A stretch of DNA of 64,000 nt from positions 186,001 to 250,000 of the forward strand of contig CANLMQ010000001.1 of assembly GCA_947492175.1 (NCBI GenBank). The letters are read 5' to 3'. Below are positions 18,895 through 28,262 of the stretch, piece by piece. A program made the position numbers and the translations under genes. Every line of letters starts with the position of its first letter. Positions within the stretch are counted from its first letter, which is position 1. The notes below the pieces were generated by a model. The model worked only from the letters and a program-made list of their open reading frames with translations, did no database searches and was not told where the DNA came from. The DNA comes from an uncultured Draconibacterium sp. GTDB lineage: Bacteria; Bacteroidota; Bacteroidia; Bacteroidales; Prolixibacteraceae.

Positions 18895-19884
18895 TTATTG
18901 TTTAATTTTTTCCATTTTGACATTATCGAGGTACCAACGATAATAGCCGGAAGAGCCATGTTGCGATGTGCGGATAGCAATCTTTGTTTTAGAAGTGACA
19001 CCATACAAATTAACTTCCATATTCACCCACTGGTTCCACGATGTAACCATACTCATTGACATCGGATTGCTTAGCGCAGCTCCATGTGTGCTGATGCTTC
19101 CCGGGCCTTCCAATTTCTCCACTACAATTGCGGTAGGATCTATACTTTTTACCGTTATTACATCGCCCTCAGTACTGATGCCGATTACTGGTGCCACATC
19201 AAAAGATAGTTTTATGTTGCTCGACTTACCTACAGGTATATTTTGCAACTTAACACTTAATCCTGTTTGATTATTCTTCTTACCCATTTTCAGATAATAC
19301 TTTGCCATGTACATGCAATCAGGACCTGGATTGTAATCTTCATATCCTCTTGCTTCGAATGTGCTTGCCGCCTTATCATGTATTGAAACGCGTGTTGTAA
19401 AACCCTGATCGGGATATGTAACCTGATCGTTACCACCAAATTCCTCGAACCAGTCAAAGTTTTCTTCCATATAAACATACCCTGCCTTTTTACCATCGTC
19501 AAGGTCTTCATTCATGTTTTGAATTACCCGTATAATTTCGGAACGCTCCTCGCTTTTTACTACAATTTCACCCTCGCGGACCGATCCTGTATTGTTTTCT
19601 TCGGCAACAATAACAACTGTTACCTTACCCTTGCCTGTTAGCTGGTCAACACTTAACCATTCAGTTTGACTGGTTATCTCGTATCCTTTATTGGCTAAAA
19701 CTGTTAAGGTGGCTTCACTACCCGTATTTAGAGTTCCGGTACGAACAATCGTAATTATTGTTTTATCTACTGATAAGCGAGTATCTGGATTCTCGGCATT
19801 ATCTTCTTCGCATGCGATCAACATAACAGAAAACAATGATATGTACACGATGCGAATTATATTTTTTATAGTAAGTGAATTCAT
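18895..19884 (-). CDS. Single-BACON lipoprotein, paralogue of the preceding entry
   Basis: A 329-residue lipoprotein (signal then IACEED, Cys25). It has one BACON-like domain (about 35-125, with SQTEWLSV and RVIQNM) and then the same C-terminal module as its neighbour: GYVYMEENFDWF at the start, GPGSI in the middle, and SSGYYRWYLDNVKMEK at the end. The two genes are 23 bases apart and clearly arose by duplication, with the other gaining or this one losing BACON units. Likely a second surface glycan-binding protein; the C-terminal module is not one I can name. Confidence 0.8.
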   Translation of the reverse strand: MNSLTIKNIIRIVYISLFSVMLIACEEDNAENPDTRLSVDKTIITIVRTGTLNTGSEATLTVLANKGYEITSQTEWLSVDQLTGKGKVTVVIVAEENNTGSVREGEIVVKSEERSEIIRVIQNMNEDLDDGKKAGYVYMEENFDWFEEFGGNDQVTYPDQGFTTRVSIHDKAASTFEARGYEDYNPGPDCMYMAKYYLKMGKKNNQTGLSVKLQNIPVGKSSNIKLSFDVAPVIGISTEGDVITVKSIDPTAIVVEKLEGPGSISTHGAALSNPMSMSMVTSWNQWVNMEVNLYGVTSKTKIAIRTSQHGSSGYYRWYLDNVKMEKIKQ

Positions 19885-19944
19885 AATATTTAATAAATCA
19901 ACATTATTATAAGCCTGAAATAGGCCGTCTCTTTAATTAAGCTG

Positions 19945-21654
19945 CTAGTATCCCGGATTTTGTTCCATCTTAGGATTTGCAGCAATTGCTGTATTCGGGA
20001 TAGGAAAACGTAGTTTGTATTCCTCGACTGTTGGTTCATGATCCCACCAGCTGTCTTCAATAAACTTGTTCCACCGAATAAGATCGGTACGTCTTCGTCC
20101 TTCTCCAACAAACTCAATCATCCATTCGTCAAGCATGCGGTATTCATCAAGATTGGAAACGGTTACAGGATTAGGGTCGAAATTGTTCTCAAAATTTCTT
20201 TTCCGAACCTGATTTATCAAACTTGCCGCTTCGTCTTTATCGCTGGCCCTTAATTTACACTCGGCCAACATGTAATATATTTCAGCAAGTCTGATAACCG
20301 GACAATCCGGATTATAGCGTAAATCTAATTCATCAATGGTTGTTTGTGGTGATTTAACAAGTCGGACACCCGAATTTTCCTCCCCATCAGCCATTGTTGA
20401 TGGCAATGAAGCAACTGAAGGGTATTTGGACCCCACTTCGCTGAAACGGCCAACCTGATCTACTATAACAAGTGTCTCGCCTTTGTATTCCTTTGCACCT
20501 TCTGCACTCAATGTAGGATCGTTAGGATTCTCTAACAAACCAATCAGGAACATACCTTCTGATTTGCCCCCTCCTAAATACCGATAAGGCTTCTTTCGTA
20601 AGTCTTGTTTATCAAATTTTTCGTAAGTATTCCCTAATTTGTAGTTGTATATTTCACCTACTGGGTTACGAGAAGGAGTCAGCATAAACCCATTATAGCC
20701 ATTTGGCCCATCCAGTCCAAAATATTTGTACGTATTCCGTGGATAAAAATATCTGTAATACCAGTCCCATTGTAGTTTTCCATATTCAGATGGCACTGCC
20801 CAAATAAGTTCAGGCGAAACACCATTGTCGAAATCATGTGGCCCTATCCAATCTTCTTCTAACTCATATGCCCCATATTTTCCATCAATAATATCCTTGC
20901 AAATTGCGGCACACTCTGCATACATATCTTTCCCGGCATAGGCTTCTGCATTAAAATATAAGCGCGCCAACAACGCTGCTCCTGCTGCCTGTGAAATATA
21001 TCCATCCTGATTGGTAACAGGAATTAAATTTTCTTTTGGTTTAAGTTTATCTAAAACATCAGTAAGTATTTCTTCAATAAAATTGAATGTTTCTACATCA
21101 GTAGATCTTGGTTTAGTACCTTCCTCTGTTGAAGTATAAAGTGGCATACCACCAAAGTAATCGAGTCCGTTCATATAAAAGTACGCCAACATAGCACGAA
21201 GTTGACTTACATGATCATCTTTATCGATTTGGGTTAAACCAAACGACTCGTAATCCACAACCGATAAATCTTCAAATGCTTCAAGCGTACGTGCAATCCC
21301 ACTGGTTGTACCGTTATAGGTATTTACAACAAACCTGTCGTCGGCAGTCCATGTGTGGTAATGCAGTCGAAAATATTCACCCCCATTATACCAATCGGAA
21401 CCTCGCTGGGGACAAGTCATTTCGTCGGTAGTCAGCTCTTGTAGATACCATCTGTCATTACCAACATACCATCTCCAATGTGTAAACGGACGGCTTAATA
21501 CGGCGTAAACATTATCGGGTGAGGTAATGAAGTTTTCAGGAATGGTTTCTGAATAAAATTCGGGTTCAATATCACATGCCGTTACAAAAATTGTAACAAC
21601 AAAAAGTAATCGTAAAGATTTTATGTAGTTTTTTATTTTATGCATGATTTTCAA
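19945..21654 (-). CDS. RagB/SusD family nutrient-uptake outer membrane lipoprotein
   Basis: A 569-residue SusD-like lipoprotein (signal, then TACDIEPE, Cys27). The start of the mature part (NFITSPDNVYAVLSRPF), the Tyr- and Trp-rich middle with TPR-like helices, and the C-terminal block RLAEIYYMLAECKLRA ... INQVRKRN ... RMLDEWMIEFVGEGRRRTDLIRW are characteristic. It forms the lid on the SusC-type channel and binds oligosaccharide at the cell surface. It begins 4 bases after the SusC stop codon, so the pair is co-translated. Confidence 0.96.
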   Translation of the reverse strand: MKIMHKIKNYIKSLRLLFVVTIFVTACDIEPEFYSETIPENFITSPDNVYAVLSRPFTHWRWYVGNDRWYLQELTTDEMTCPQRGSDWYNGGEYFRLHYHTWTADDRFVVNTYNGTTSGIARTLEAFEDLSVVDYESFGLTQIDKDDHVSQLRAMLAYFYMNGLDYFGGMPLYTSTEEGTKPRSTDVETFNFIEEILTDVLDKLKPKENLIPVTNQDGYISQAAGAALLARLYFNAEAYAGKDMYAECAAICKDIIDGKYGAYELEEDWIGPHDFDNGVSPELIWAVPSEYGKLQWDWYYRYFYPRNTYKYFGLDGPNGYNGFMLTPSRNPVGEIYNYKLGNTYEKFDKQDLRKKPYRYLGGGKSEGMFLIGLLENPNDPTLSAEGAKEYKGETLVIVDQVGRFSEVGSKYPSVASLPSTMADGEENSGVRLVKSPQTTIDELDLRYNPDCPVIRLAEIYYMLAECKLRASDKDEAASLINQVRKRNFENNFDPNPVTVSNLDEYRMLDEWMIEFVGEGRRRTDLIRWNKFIEDSWWDHEPTVEEYKLRFPIPNTAIAANPKMEQNPGY

Positions 21655-21658
21655 AATT

Positions 21659-24600
21659 TTAGAATGTTAACTGTACTCCCATAGTGAAACGCACCGTTTG
21701 CGGGTACATCGAATTCTTATTTTTAATTTTCTCAAATCCCGGGAATAATCCGGTAATATCCACTTCGGGATTTACCCCGTTGTATTTGGTAAAGCATGCA
21801 AGATCTCTGACAGTAAGAAATAATCTGGCTTTCTCTAAATATTTAGTATGCTTTTGGGCGTTGAAATTGTACCCCAGGTTAATTGCGTCTATTTTTAAAA
21901 AAGTTCCTTCTGATAACCATAGATCAGATAAAATCTTCTCGTCATCAATTTCGTTGTACTCGCCATAGGCGTCTCTTAACACATTAAGTTGCGAATTATT
22001 CTGAAGGCCATAGTACATATCTATTTGATTAAATACGTCGTACTTAATATAGCTTCTTAACGATACAGAGGCATCAAAATTTTTGTACTGAAATGTATGC
22101 TCCCACGAAACAATAAGTTTTGGAATCGCATTGCCAACATACTGTTTATTTGATTCTATCAAAGTTTTATCAGTTGCATCTACCGCATTGTTTTCACTAT
22201 CGTAAATCATAAATTCGCCATTCTCATTAAGCCCTGCATATTTAAACACGTAATACTGGCCTATTACAGAACCATTAACCAACTTAGAAGCTACACCCGG
22301 ATTACCCGGAGATGGAAAACCACTGCCATAAAGAATTGTGTTTTCACCCATGTTGAGAATTCTCGAGGTGTTGTGAGAAAAACCAACGGATGTTGAATAC
22401 TTAAATTTTTCATTATCTACTATCATTCCTCCAATTTCGAATTCCCAACCTTTATTCTCAAGGTTACCGATGTTTTTCATTACTGTAGCATGTGTCATAG
22501 GTGGCTGAGGAGCAGCTACTTCAAATAATAAATTATCAACATCTCTTTTGTAAATATCTAGTTTTCCGTACAGCCGATTCTTGAAAAATGCGTAATCAAT
22601 ACCTAGGTTCAACTCTTTTTTTTCTTCCCATCGCACATCGGCATTGGCATTTTTCTTTGATCCGTATGCCGGGCTCCAAATACCATTGGTAGGCCACATT
22701 TGGTTAGACGTATAAAGACGCTGCGAAATATCGCTTGCAAACCCGTTGTTACCAGTAACCCCATATCCTGCTCTTAGTTTCAGGTCAGAAACAAAATGAA
22801 GATTATCTTTAACAAACGATTCGTCAGACATACGCCAGCCCAAAGATACTGCCCAGAAATTGGCCCAACGGTTGTTTTTTCCAAATTTAGATGATCCTTC
22901 GCGACGATAGCTAGACATTAACATATACTTGTCTTTGAAGCTATAATTAGCACGGGCAAAAAATGCAATAAGTCGTTCACGTGGGGCTTTATATGAATTC
23001 ATGTTAGCCAAACCATTCCCGAGGGCAAGATCCATCCCTGACGACATGTCCCAGGCGCCAACTCCGTCAACTGGGAAATCGCCATTCGTCATATTAAAAT
23101 TCTGGTAGTTTCTTTCCCAAAAACTATATCCTCCGGTTAGTTTTATTCTTTGATCGTCATCGAGCCTCTTATTGTAAGTAAGATATGCATCTGCCGACTT
23201 TATCTGGGTTTTGTTATAACTGTGATATCCACTTCCGCTGTGGCCTGATTGCGAATCTATGTGAAAAGCAGACTTATATGTCATTAAATTCCAGTCGCTT
23301 TTCTGGTAGCCCACGTTTGATGTTAATGACAAACCTTCAATTATTTTAATTTTTGCAGAAGCATTTGTTAACAGCCAACTATCCTTTCCATCGTACGCCC
23401 TTAAAGCAATATCCGCCACCGGGTTATAGCTGCTGGTAAAATCGACAAGGTTATACCCGCTGGGATCGCTATCATCGTATATCGAAATTGTAGGATTAAG
23501 GGCCAAAGCAGTATTGAACGATGTTGACGACATTCTTTGATCTCTTGTGGCCTGACGGTACTCAGCATTTGCTTTTATTTCAACGCAATCATCCAGTATT
23601 CTAAATTTTGAATTAATACGTCCTGAATAGTCCTTTCTATCATCACCAATTGTTATACCCTTACTGTCTTGTGTAGAAAATGTAGCACGCAAACTTGCGC
23701 TTTTTGAACCACCTGATAAAGTTAAAACATGACGGTTTGAGATCGGTTGGTCTTTTAATAGTGCATTATACCAGTCGGTATCATATCCGTAATCGTCGCC
23801 TACATTTCGTTCAACATATTCGCTGGAAGATAACATTTCGGGTCGTTTACGAACACTTTCGGTAGACACTTCAGCTGTATAATCAACTCTTACTTTATCT
23901 ATCTTTGCTTGTTTTGTAGTAATCAGGATAACACCGGCTGCAGCACGCGTTCCATAGATAGCCCCGGCAGAAGCATCTTTCAGTACATCAACAGATTCAA
24001 TATCTTCCTGGTTTAGTGAACGAAGGTCGTTTCCCGGTATTCCATCAATTACAATTAACGGACTGTTGCTTGCATTAACCGAAGCAATACCCCGCAACTG
24101 AATATTATTAGAAGCATTGGGGCTGGATGTTTCGGTAATAACCAACCCTGGAACCTTGCCTTGTAAGGCGGTGGCAATAGTTGACCCTCCAAGGCCGGTA
24201 ATTAGTGCATCTCCTTTAACCGATGTTATTGAACTGGTAACCTCTTTCTTGTCTAATGTACCATATCCAACAACAACAACTTCATCCATGCCAATGCTCT
24301 CTTCCTCCATTGTAACGGAAATACTGCTTTTCCCGTCAACTGAGATCTCCTGCGTTTTCATTCCTACGAACGAAAACACTAAAACTTTTGTGCCAACGGG
24401 GACATCGAGAGTGAAATTGCCATCAATATCTGAAGTAACACCGGTTGTTGTCCCTTTTATTACAATGGAAGCACCGGGAAGTGGAAGACCCTCCGAGTCG
24501 GTTACTTTTCCGTTAATTTTCTTCACTTCCTGCTGAATAACTTCAGGCTTTCGATGTTTGGCATTTTTAACAACGATTACCTCGTTGATGACTTTAAAAT

Positions 24601-24907
24601 GCAACATTTCCTGATTGGCAACATCCTGCAAAATTTCTTTTAAATTCTCTACTCCGGCATCGATTGAAACGTTACTGTTAACATCTATTTCGTTTTCAAT
24701 ATAAAAGAAACGAAACTCCGAAGATTGTTCCACCTCATCAAAGAATTCTTTTAAGGTGCAGGTTCTTGTTTTGAGGTCTAATTTCATCCGCTCAATATTC
24801 TGGCTTCTACTCGTTGTAGTTGCCAGTACAGTCCCTGCAAATACCAAGTTTATTAATATGGTATAGAATGACATAAGTAAGTACTTTCTAATAATAGATT
24901 TTTTCAT
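21659..24907 (-). CDS. SusC/RagA TonB-linked outer membrane transporter with STN signalling domain
   Basis: A 1082-residue outer membrane transporter. After a signal peptide there is an STN domain (about 45-115; LKEFFDEVEQSSEFRFFYIE), a carboxypeptidase-regulatory-like beta domain (about 128-205; INGKVTDSEGLPLPGASIVI), the plug (DEVVVVGYGTLDKKEVTSS), and a long barrel ending with the aromatic TMGVQLTF. The N-terminal STN domain signals to a FecR anti-sigma factor, and fecR/sigma genes lie directly upstream, so the substrate likely triggers its own uptake genes. Together with SusD it imports oligosaccharides using TonB energy. Confidence 0.96.
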   Translation of the reverse strand: MKKSIIRKYLLMSFYTILINLVFAGTVLATTTSRSQNIERMKLDLKTRTCTLKEFFDEVEQSSEFRFFYIENEIDVNSNVSIDAGVENLKEILQDVANQEMLHFKVINEVIVVKNAKHRKPEVIQQEVKKINGKVTDSEGLPLPGASIVIKGTTTGVTSDIDGNFTLDVPVGTKVLVFSFVGMKTQEISVDGKSSISVTMEEESIGMDEVVVVGYGTLDKKEVTSSITSVKGDALITGLGGSTIATALQGKVPGLVITETSSPNASNNIQLRGIASVNASNSPLIVIDGIPGNDLRSLNQEDIESVDVLKDASAGAIYGTRAAAGVILITTKQAKIDKVRVDYTAEVSTESVRKRPEMLSSSEYVERNVGDDYGYDTDWYNALLKDQPISNRHVLTLSGGSKSASLRATFSTQDSKGITIGDDRKDYSGRINSKFRILDDCVEIKANAEYRQATRDQRMSSTSFNTALALNPTISIYDDSDPSGYNLVDFTSSYNPVADIALRAYDGKDSWLLTNASAKIKIIEGLSLTSNVGYQKSDWNLMTYKSAFHIDSQSGHSGSGYHSYNKTQIKSADAYLTYNKRLDDDQRIKLTGGYSFWERNYQNFNMTNGDFPVDGVGAWDMSSGMDLALGNGLANMNSYKAPRERLIAFFARANYSFKDKYMLMSSYRREGSSKFGKNNRWANFWAVSLGWRMSDESFVKDNLHFVSDLKLRAGYGVTGNNGFASDISQRLYTSNQMWPTNGIWSPAYGSKKNANADVRWEEKKELNLGIDYAFFKNRLYGKLDIYKRDVDNLLFEVAAPQPPMTHATVMKNIGNLENKGWEFEIGGMIVDNEKFKYSTSVGFSHNTSRILNMGENTILYGSGFPSPGNPGVASKLVNGSVIGQYYVFKYAGLNENGEFMIYDSENNAVDATDKTLIESNKQYVGNAIPKLIVSWEHTFQYKNFDASVSLRSYIKYDVFNQIDMYYGLQNNSQLNVLRDAYGEYNEIDDEKILSDLWLSEGTFLKIDAINLGYNFNAQKHTKYLEKARLFLTVRDLACFTKYNGVNPEVDITGLFPGFEKIKNKNSMYPQTVRFTMGVQLTF

Positions 24908-24955
24908 AATTTTGAACTGTGTAATTAATGCTTTTGTAATTTAATTGTACAATTT

Positions 24956-25010
24956 GTCCTGATGGGATTTGAGAAACTGGTACTTTCTCAAATCTCCGGG
25001 ACATTTTTTT
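24956..25010. promoter_or_regulatory. Long hairpin in the fecR-susC gap
   Basis: An 11-pair perfect stem (GATTTGAGAAA at 24966-24976 with TTTCTCAAATC at 24984-24994), extended by GTCC (24956-24959) with GGAC (24999-25002). On the plus strand it is followed by T7. On the transcribed minus strand it would sit in the susC leader or at the fecR 3' end, without a U run after it, so it is more likely an mRNA-stability or attenuation element than a simple terminator. Confidence 0.6.
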
Positions 25011-25043
25011 GCACCATAATTTTGGTGCCGTAAGAATTAGGAT

Positions 25044-26093
25044 TTATTTCATTGGCAATTCTGTTTTGTCATTTTTGATCACTTTTATTTCTTTATTCTC
25101 AAGAATCTCGTATGATAATTCAGTTCCCACTTCAATAGCAGTTATAATGGTTAGAAAAGGCGTATTGTCAAAACTTGCGTTTATTCTTATATCTGAAACA
25201 TCAAGATTGCCCGTTTTGAAACTCACTCCGTAACGATGTTCGAGTTGTTGATACACTTCAGAAAGCGGAGTATTTTTAAACCTGAAAATTTTATTTTTCC
25301 AACCCAGCTGCTCATTAAAATCAAAATCACTTTTTACATATTCCAGCGTTCTTCGGTTAAAAGCAACCATCTTCCCCGGTTCAAGAAAAATAGTTTTACC
25401 TTGTTCTGCCCCCACTTTTACTTTGCCTTCCACCAAAGCCACCGACAACTTTTCTGCTTCTGGATAAGCATTCACATTAAAAGTGGTTCCCAGCACTTCA
25501 ACCTTATATTCTCCAAGATCAACTATAAATGGTCGCTTTGTTTCTTTAGCTATTTCGCAAAAAGCCTCACCCGTTATTTGTACTTCTCTTTTTAGTTTTG
25601 AGAAATGTTCAACAAAACGAAGACTGGAACTACCGTTAAGTCTGATAGAAGAACCATCAGGCAGATCGACCTTTAAATTCTCACCGGGTTGGGTGCTGAA
25701 TTCACAGTAGGCAGGCTTCATAGAAACAGAAGATTTGTCAGCAATCTGGTTAAAAATTACCCCACTGGCAATGATTAGCAATACTATTGCTACAGCAGCG
25801 ACTTTGTATCTGTTTCTGAACCAATTGATCGTTGGCCTTTTTTCCTCAATGCCCATAGAAAAACCAGGTTCCTGTTTTTGGATCTCGGAAATTATCTTAT
25901 CACGAGTTCGTGTATAATTAAATTTAGGCATATTATTATAGTTTTCCTTTTTATCAACTATCATCTTGAACTTATCGTAAAGCGCTTTATTTTGATCTGA
26001 TTTTAGAATGGATTCGAACCGATCTAATTCCGCTGGTGTAATTTTCCCGGATTCCTTCCGTGCAAATAATTCGTATAATTCTTCTTGTTTCAT
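25044..26093 (-). CDS. FecR family anti-sigma factor
   Basis: About 349 residues. The cytoplasmic N-terminal part binds sigma, one membrane helix (VAAVAIVLLIIASGVIF, about 95-112) crosses the inner membrane, the periplasmic FecR domain follows (AYCEFSTQPGENLKVDLPDGS ... EVLGTTFNVNAY ... LEPGKMVAFNR), and a C-terminal DUF4974-like domain (FRFKNTPLSEVYQQLEHRYGV) is present, which contacts the STN domain of SusC. I start at MKQEELYELF; eight more codons are open upstream. It lies between the ECF sigma gene and susC, the usual Bacteroidota arrangement. Confidence 0.93.
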   Translation of the reverse strand: MKQEELYELFARKESGKITPAELDRFESILKSDQNKALYDKFKMIVDKKENYNNMPKFNYTRTRDKIISEIQKQEPGFSMGIEEKRPTINWFRNRYKVAAVAIVLLIIASGVIFNQIADKSSVSMKPAYCEFSTQPGENLKVDLPDGSSIRLNGSSSLRFVEHFSKLKREVQITGEAFCEIAKETKRPFIVDLGEYKVEVLGTTFNVNAYPEAEKLSVALVEGKVKVGAEQGKTIFLEPGKMVAFNRRTLEYVKSDFDFNEQLGWKNKIFRFKNTPLSEVYQQLEHRYGVSFKTGNLDVSDIRINASFDNTPFLTIITAIEVGTELSYEILENKEIKVIKNDKTELPMK

Positions 26094-26332
26094 TTTAATC
26101 CCTTTAAGATATGACACAGCAAAACGAAAATATTCCCAGTGGGAATTGTTATAATTTGATTAAAATGTCAACCTCATATAAAAAACAGAACTTTATTGCG
26201 CAAAAAAAGCACTAATAATTCATAATTCCTTTTGACCAGATATCACCATAAAACTTATTCCATATGGTGACTCTCAGTATTGTTGTGAAAAAAATCGGGA
26301 ATAATAAAAAACAGATTCTGATTTGTATGGAG

Positions 26333-26926
26333 TTATCCAATTATCGGCAAAAGCATCAATAAAAGAAAATAAAAATCGTATTTTTTTGAAGCCAATTTTT
26401 CGGAGATAAACTTCATGGCCAGGTAGATGTGGTTCTGTACAGTTTTTAACGAGATAGATAATTTATCCGCCACTTCCTTTTGACTTAAGCCTTCCAGTTT
26501 GTGCAATTTAATAACCATGCTTTGTTGCGGCGACATGGTGCTTAGCAACTCCTGAAATTCACTTAGTACTTCGTTATGAACCAGAATGGAGTCGGCGCTA
26601 ACATTCGATATAATATCCTTCTCTGCCACATCTTCGATACTGAGATTCTGCTTTGTGCTTCTTAAATAATTTAGTGAAGTATTTTTCGCTGCTGCAAAAA
26701 GATAGGGTTTTAATCCGGTTGTAAGTTTTGTTTTGTGCCTGTTTAACCACAACTTCACAAAGACCTCAGAAACAATATCTTCTGCTGCTTCTGTATCTTT
26801 AACCATGGAATGAGCAAAATGACTAAGTCGATGAAAATATATATCGAAAACGATACTGAGCGCTTTCTCATTGTTGGCACGGATTTCCTGCCACAATTTG
26901 TGATCAGTATTTATTTCATTTTTCAT
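26333..26926 (-). CDS. ECF sigma factor (FecI-like, Bacteroidota sigma-70 family)
   Basis: A 197-residue sigma factor. Region 2 is visible as VFDIYFHRLSHFAHSMVKDTEAAEDIVSEVFVKLW, region 4 as LSTMSPQQSMVIKLHKLEGLSQKEVADKLSISLKTVQNHIYLAMKFI. The short hydrophobic tail (FYFLLLMLLPIIG) is often seen in this family. It should direct transcription of the adjacent SusC/SusD cluster and be held by FecR until substrate is sensed. A gap of about 240 bases separates it from fecR, so fecR may have its own promoter. Confidence 0.93.
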   Translation of the reverse strand: MKNEINTDHKLWQEIRANNEKALSIVFDIYFHRLSHFAHSMVKDTEAAEDIVSEVFVKLWLNRHKTKLTTGLKPYLFAAAKNTSLNYLRSTKQNLSIEDVAEKDIISNVSADSILVHNEVLSEFQELLSTMSPQQSMVIKLHKLEGLSQKEVADKLSISLKTVQNHIYLAMKFISEKLASKKYDFYFLLLMLLPIIG

Positions 26927-27116
26927 TTCTTCGGATTCTTAAAACCGTGGACAAAGATAAATCGATTACCTCCTTCAAATAGAAAGATCCAATTAAAAAA
27001 ATATTAAAGCTGACCAGATCAATGTAAATTATCTTTATCTGGTTATTAATAGAAGTCATCAATAATTAGAATGATTCTAATAGCTTATAAGTGAGAAGAA
27101 TTAATAAATTTCACCT

Positions 27117-27506
27117 CTAAATATCCTCAAATTCAACGCTTGTGTAATCTTTTACAGTTTCTGTTTCCTCAAGCACTTCTTCAGTTTCCTGCTCTTCGGC
27201 AACCTCAGGAACCTCTTGATCTGGTTGCTTGTCGTAGATGTAATCAACCACATCTTTTAAACTGTCAATAAATTTTTCGAAGTCTTCTTTATACAAAAAG
27301 ATTTTATGCTTTTCGTAGCTGAATTTACCATTATCACCATAACGTTTTTTACTCTCGGTAATGGTTAAATAATACTCGTCGCTGCGAGTACTTTTCACAT
27401 CAAAAAAATAAGTTCTTTTTCCGGCACGGATTACCTTTGAATGAATCTCCTGTTTGAATTTGCTTTCAATCTTTTTAGCTCCCTCCTTACTTTCAGCACT
27501 TTCCAT
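27117..27506 (-). CDS. DUF3276 (PUR-alpha-like) nucleic-acid-binding protein
   Basis: A 129-residue protein. Residues 18-85 form a PUR-type repeat (IHSKVIRAGKRTYFFDVKSTRSDEYYLTITE ... KHKIFLYKEDFEKFIDSL); the last 35 residues are very acidic (Glu/Val-rich). PUR-domain proteins of this kind in Bacteroidota and spirochaetes bind single-stranded DNA or RNA. It is monocistronic and lies at the host side of the left phage junction. Confidence 0.85.
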   Translation of the reverse strand: MESAESKEGAKKIESKFKQEIHSKVIRAGKRTYFFDVKSTRSDEYYLTITESKKRYGDNGKFSYEKHKIFLYKEDFEKFIDSLKDVVDYIYDKQPDQEVPEVAEEQETEEVLEETETVKDYTSVEFEDI

Positions 27507-27540
27507 TCGAATAAATTTTGATTTTTGACTTAGTTAGATT

Positions 27541-27575
27541 CAAAAATAGAAAAATATTTTAGAATTTTTGACAAA
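27541..27575 (-). promoter_or_regulatory. Candidate promoter of the DUF3276 gene
   Basis: On the minus strand a TATTTTTG box (27541-27548) matches the Bacteroidota -7 consensus TAnnTTTG, and TTTG at 27572-27575 could be the -33 box. The spacing is 23, longer than the usual 19-20, so the -33 assignment is tentative. Confidence 0.4.
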
Positions 27576-28213
27576 TGGTCAGCAAGCTGAAAGATTCCTG
27601 AAAATTTTCGGCAATTTAAACTCATTCTACAAAACTCTGCAACAGGGAATAAAAAAGGGAGACCATCAGAATTGTAAGAGGGGTAAAACAAAACGTACAT
27701 AAACCATAAATTAAATACATCTATAAATCAATTACTTAGCTGTTAACCATTCAAAACAAAATGTACACAGCTTTATTATTGCTTAAATTTAGCTTTAATA
27801 TTTTTAACCGATTTAAACGAATTGTGATAATTTGCTTTAATTGTTGTGATTGTTTCGAGTTAACAATACGACAACACGCCGCATAAATAAACGGAATGAC
27901 AACATTCAAAGCTGTCCTCGCCCAATACGCCCCAATCCTTAAAACAGCCTTAAAACGCCTCGCAAATAGCCTGTATTTTACTGCCTGGAATCCTGCCCGG
28001 AGAATTGTACATTTTGACTTGTTTTGTGCTTTGGGCATACAATTGGGCATACAAATGGGCATATGAAAAGCGGCTAATTTTGGAAATTAGAGAATACTAT
28101 ACGACCAAAACAGAGCGCAAAAACACCAAAAACCAACGAATTGTAGGGGGTGTAATACCGTGAAAATATTATTGTTTTTACTTCTGAATCACCTTTGTTT
28201 AGTGGCGAAGCAT
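27576..28213. other. Left junction region of the prophage, no convincing gene
   Basis: This 640-base stretch separates host DUF3276 from the phage repressor and must contain the left phage end. Open frames exist on both strands (for example 27751-28062 minus, 27896-28066 plus) but none has family character. It contains a 12-bp tandem repeat at 28031-28066 (TTGGGCATACAA twice, then ATGGGCATATGA) and TGTACA palindromes at 27762 and 28006. The part right of about 27850 is richer in GC. I cannot name the exact boundary. Confidence 0.5.
28031..28066. repeat. Three 12-bp tandem units near the left phage end
   Basis: TTGGGCATACAA at 28031-28042 and 28043-28054, then the variant ATGGGCATATGA at 28055-28066. 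Repeated protein-binding sites are expected at the ends of transposable phages, but the same word is not seen at the right end, so the role is unproven. Confidence 0.75.
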
Positions 28214-28244
28214 AAAAAAAGCCGGCTTAACTACCGGCTTTTTT
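28214..28244. terminator. Bidirectional terminator of the phage repressor gene
   Basis: Arms AAAAAAGCCGG (28215-28225) and CCGGCTTTTTT (28234-28244) form an 11-pair stem with a T/A tract on both sides. On the minus strand it follows the repressor stop by about 20 bases. Confidence 0.9.
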
Positions 28245-28262
28245 GTGTGTATTTGTGTTTTC

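Noticed and set aside
27751..28062. Open frames on both strands in the left junction (103 codons minus; 56 codons plus at 27896-28066)
   Set aside because: No recognisable family, low-complexity composition, and the two frames share the same GC-rich stretch; more likely end-region DNA than a gene.
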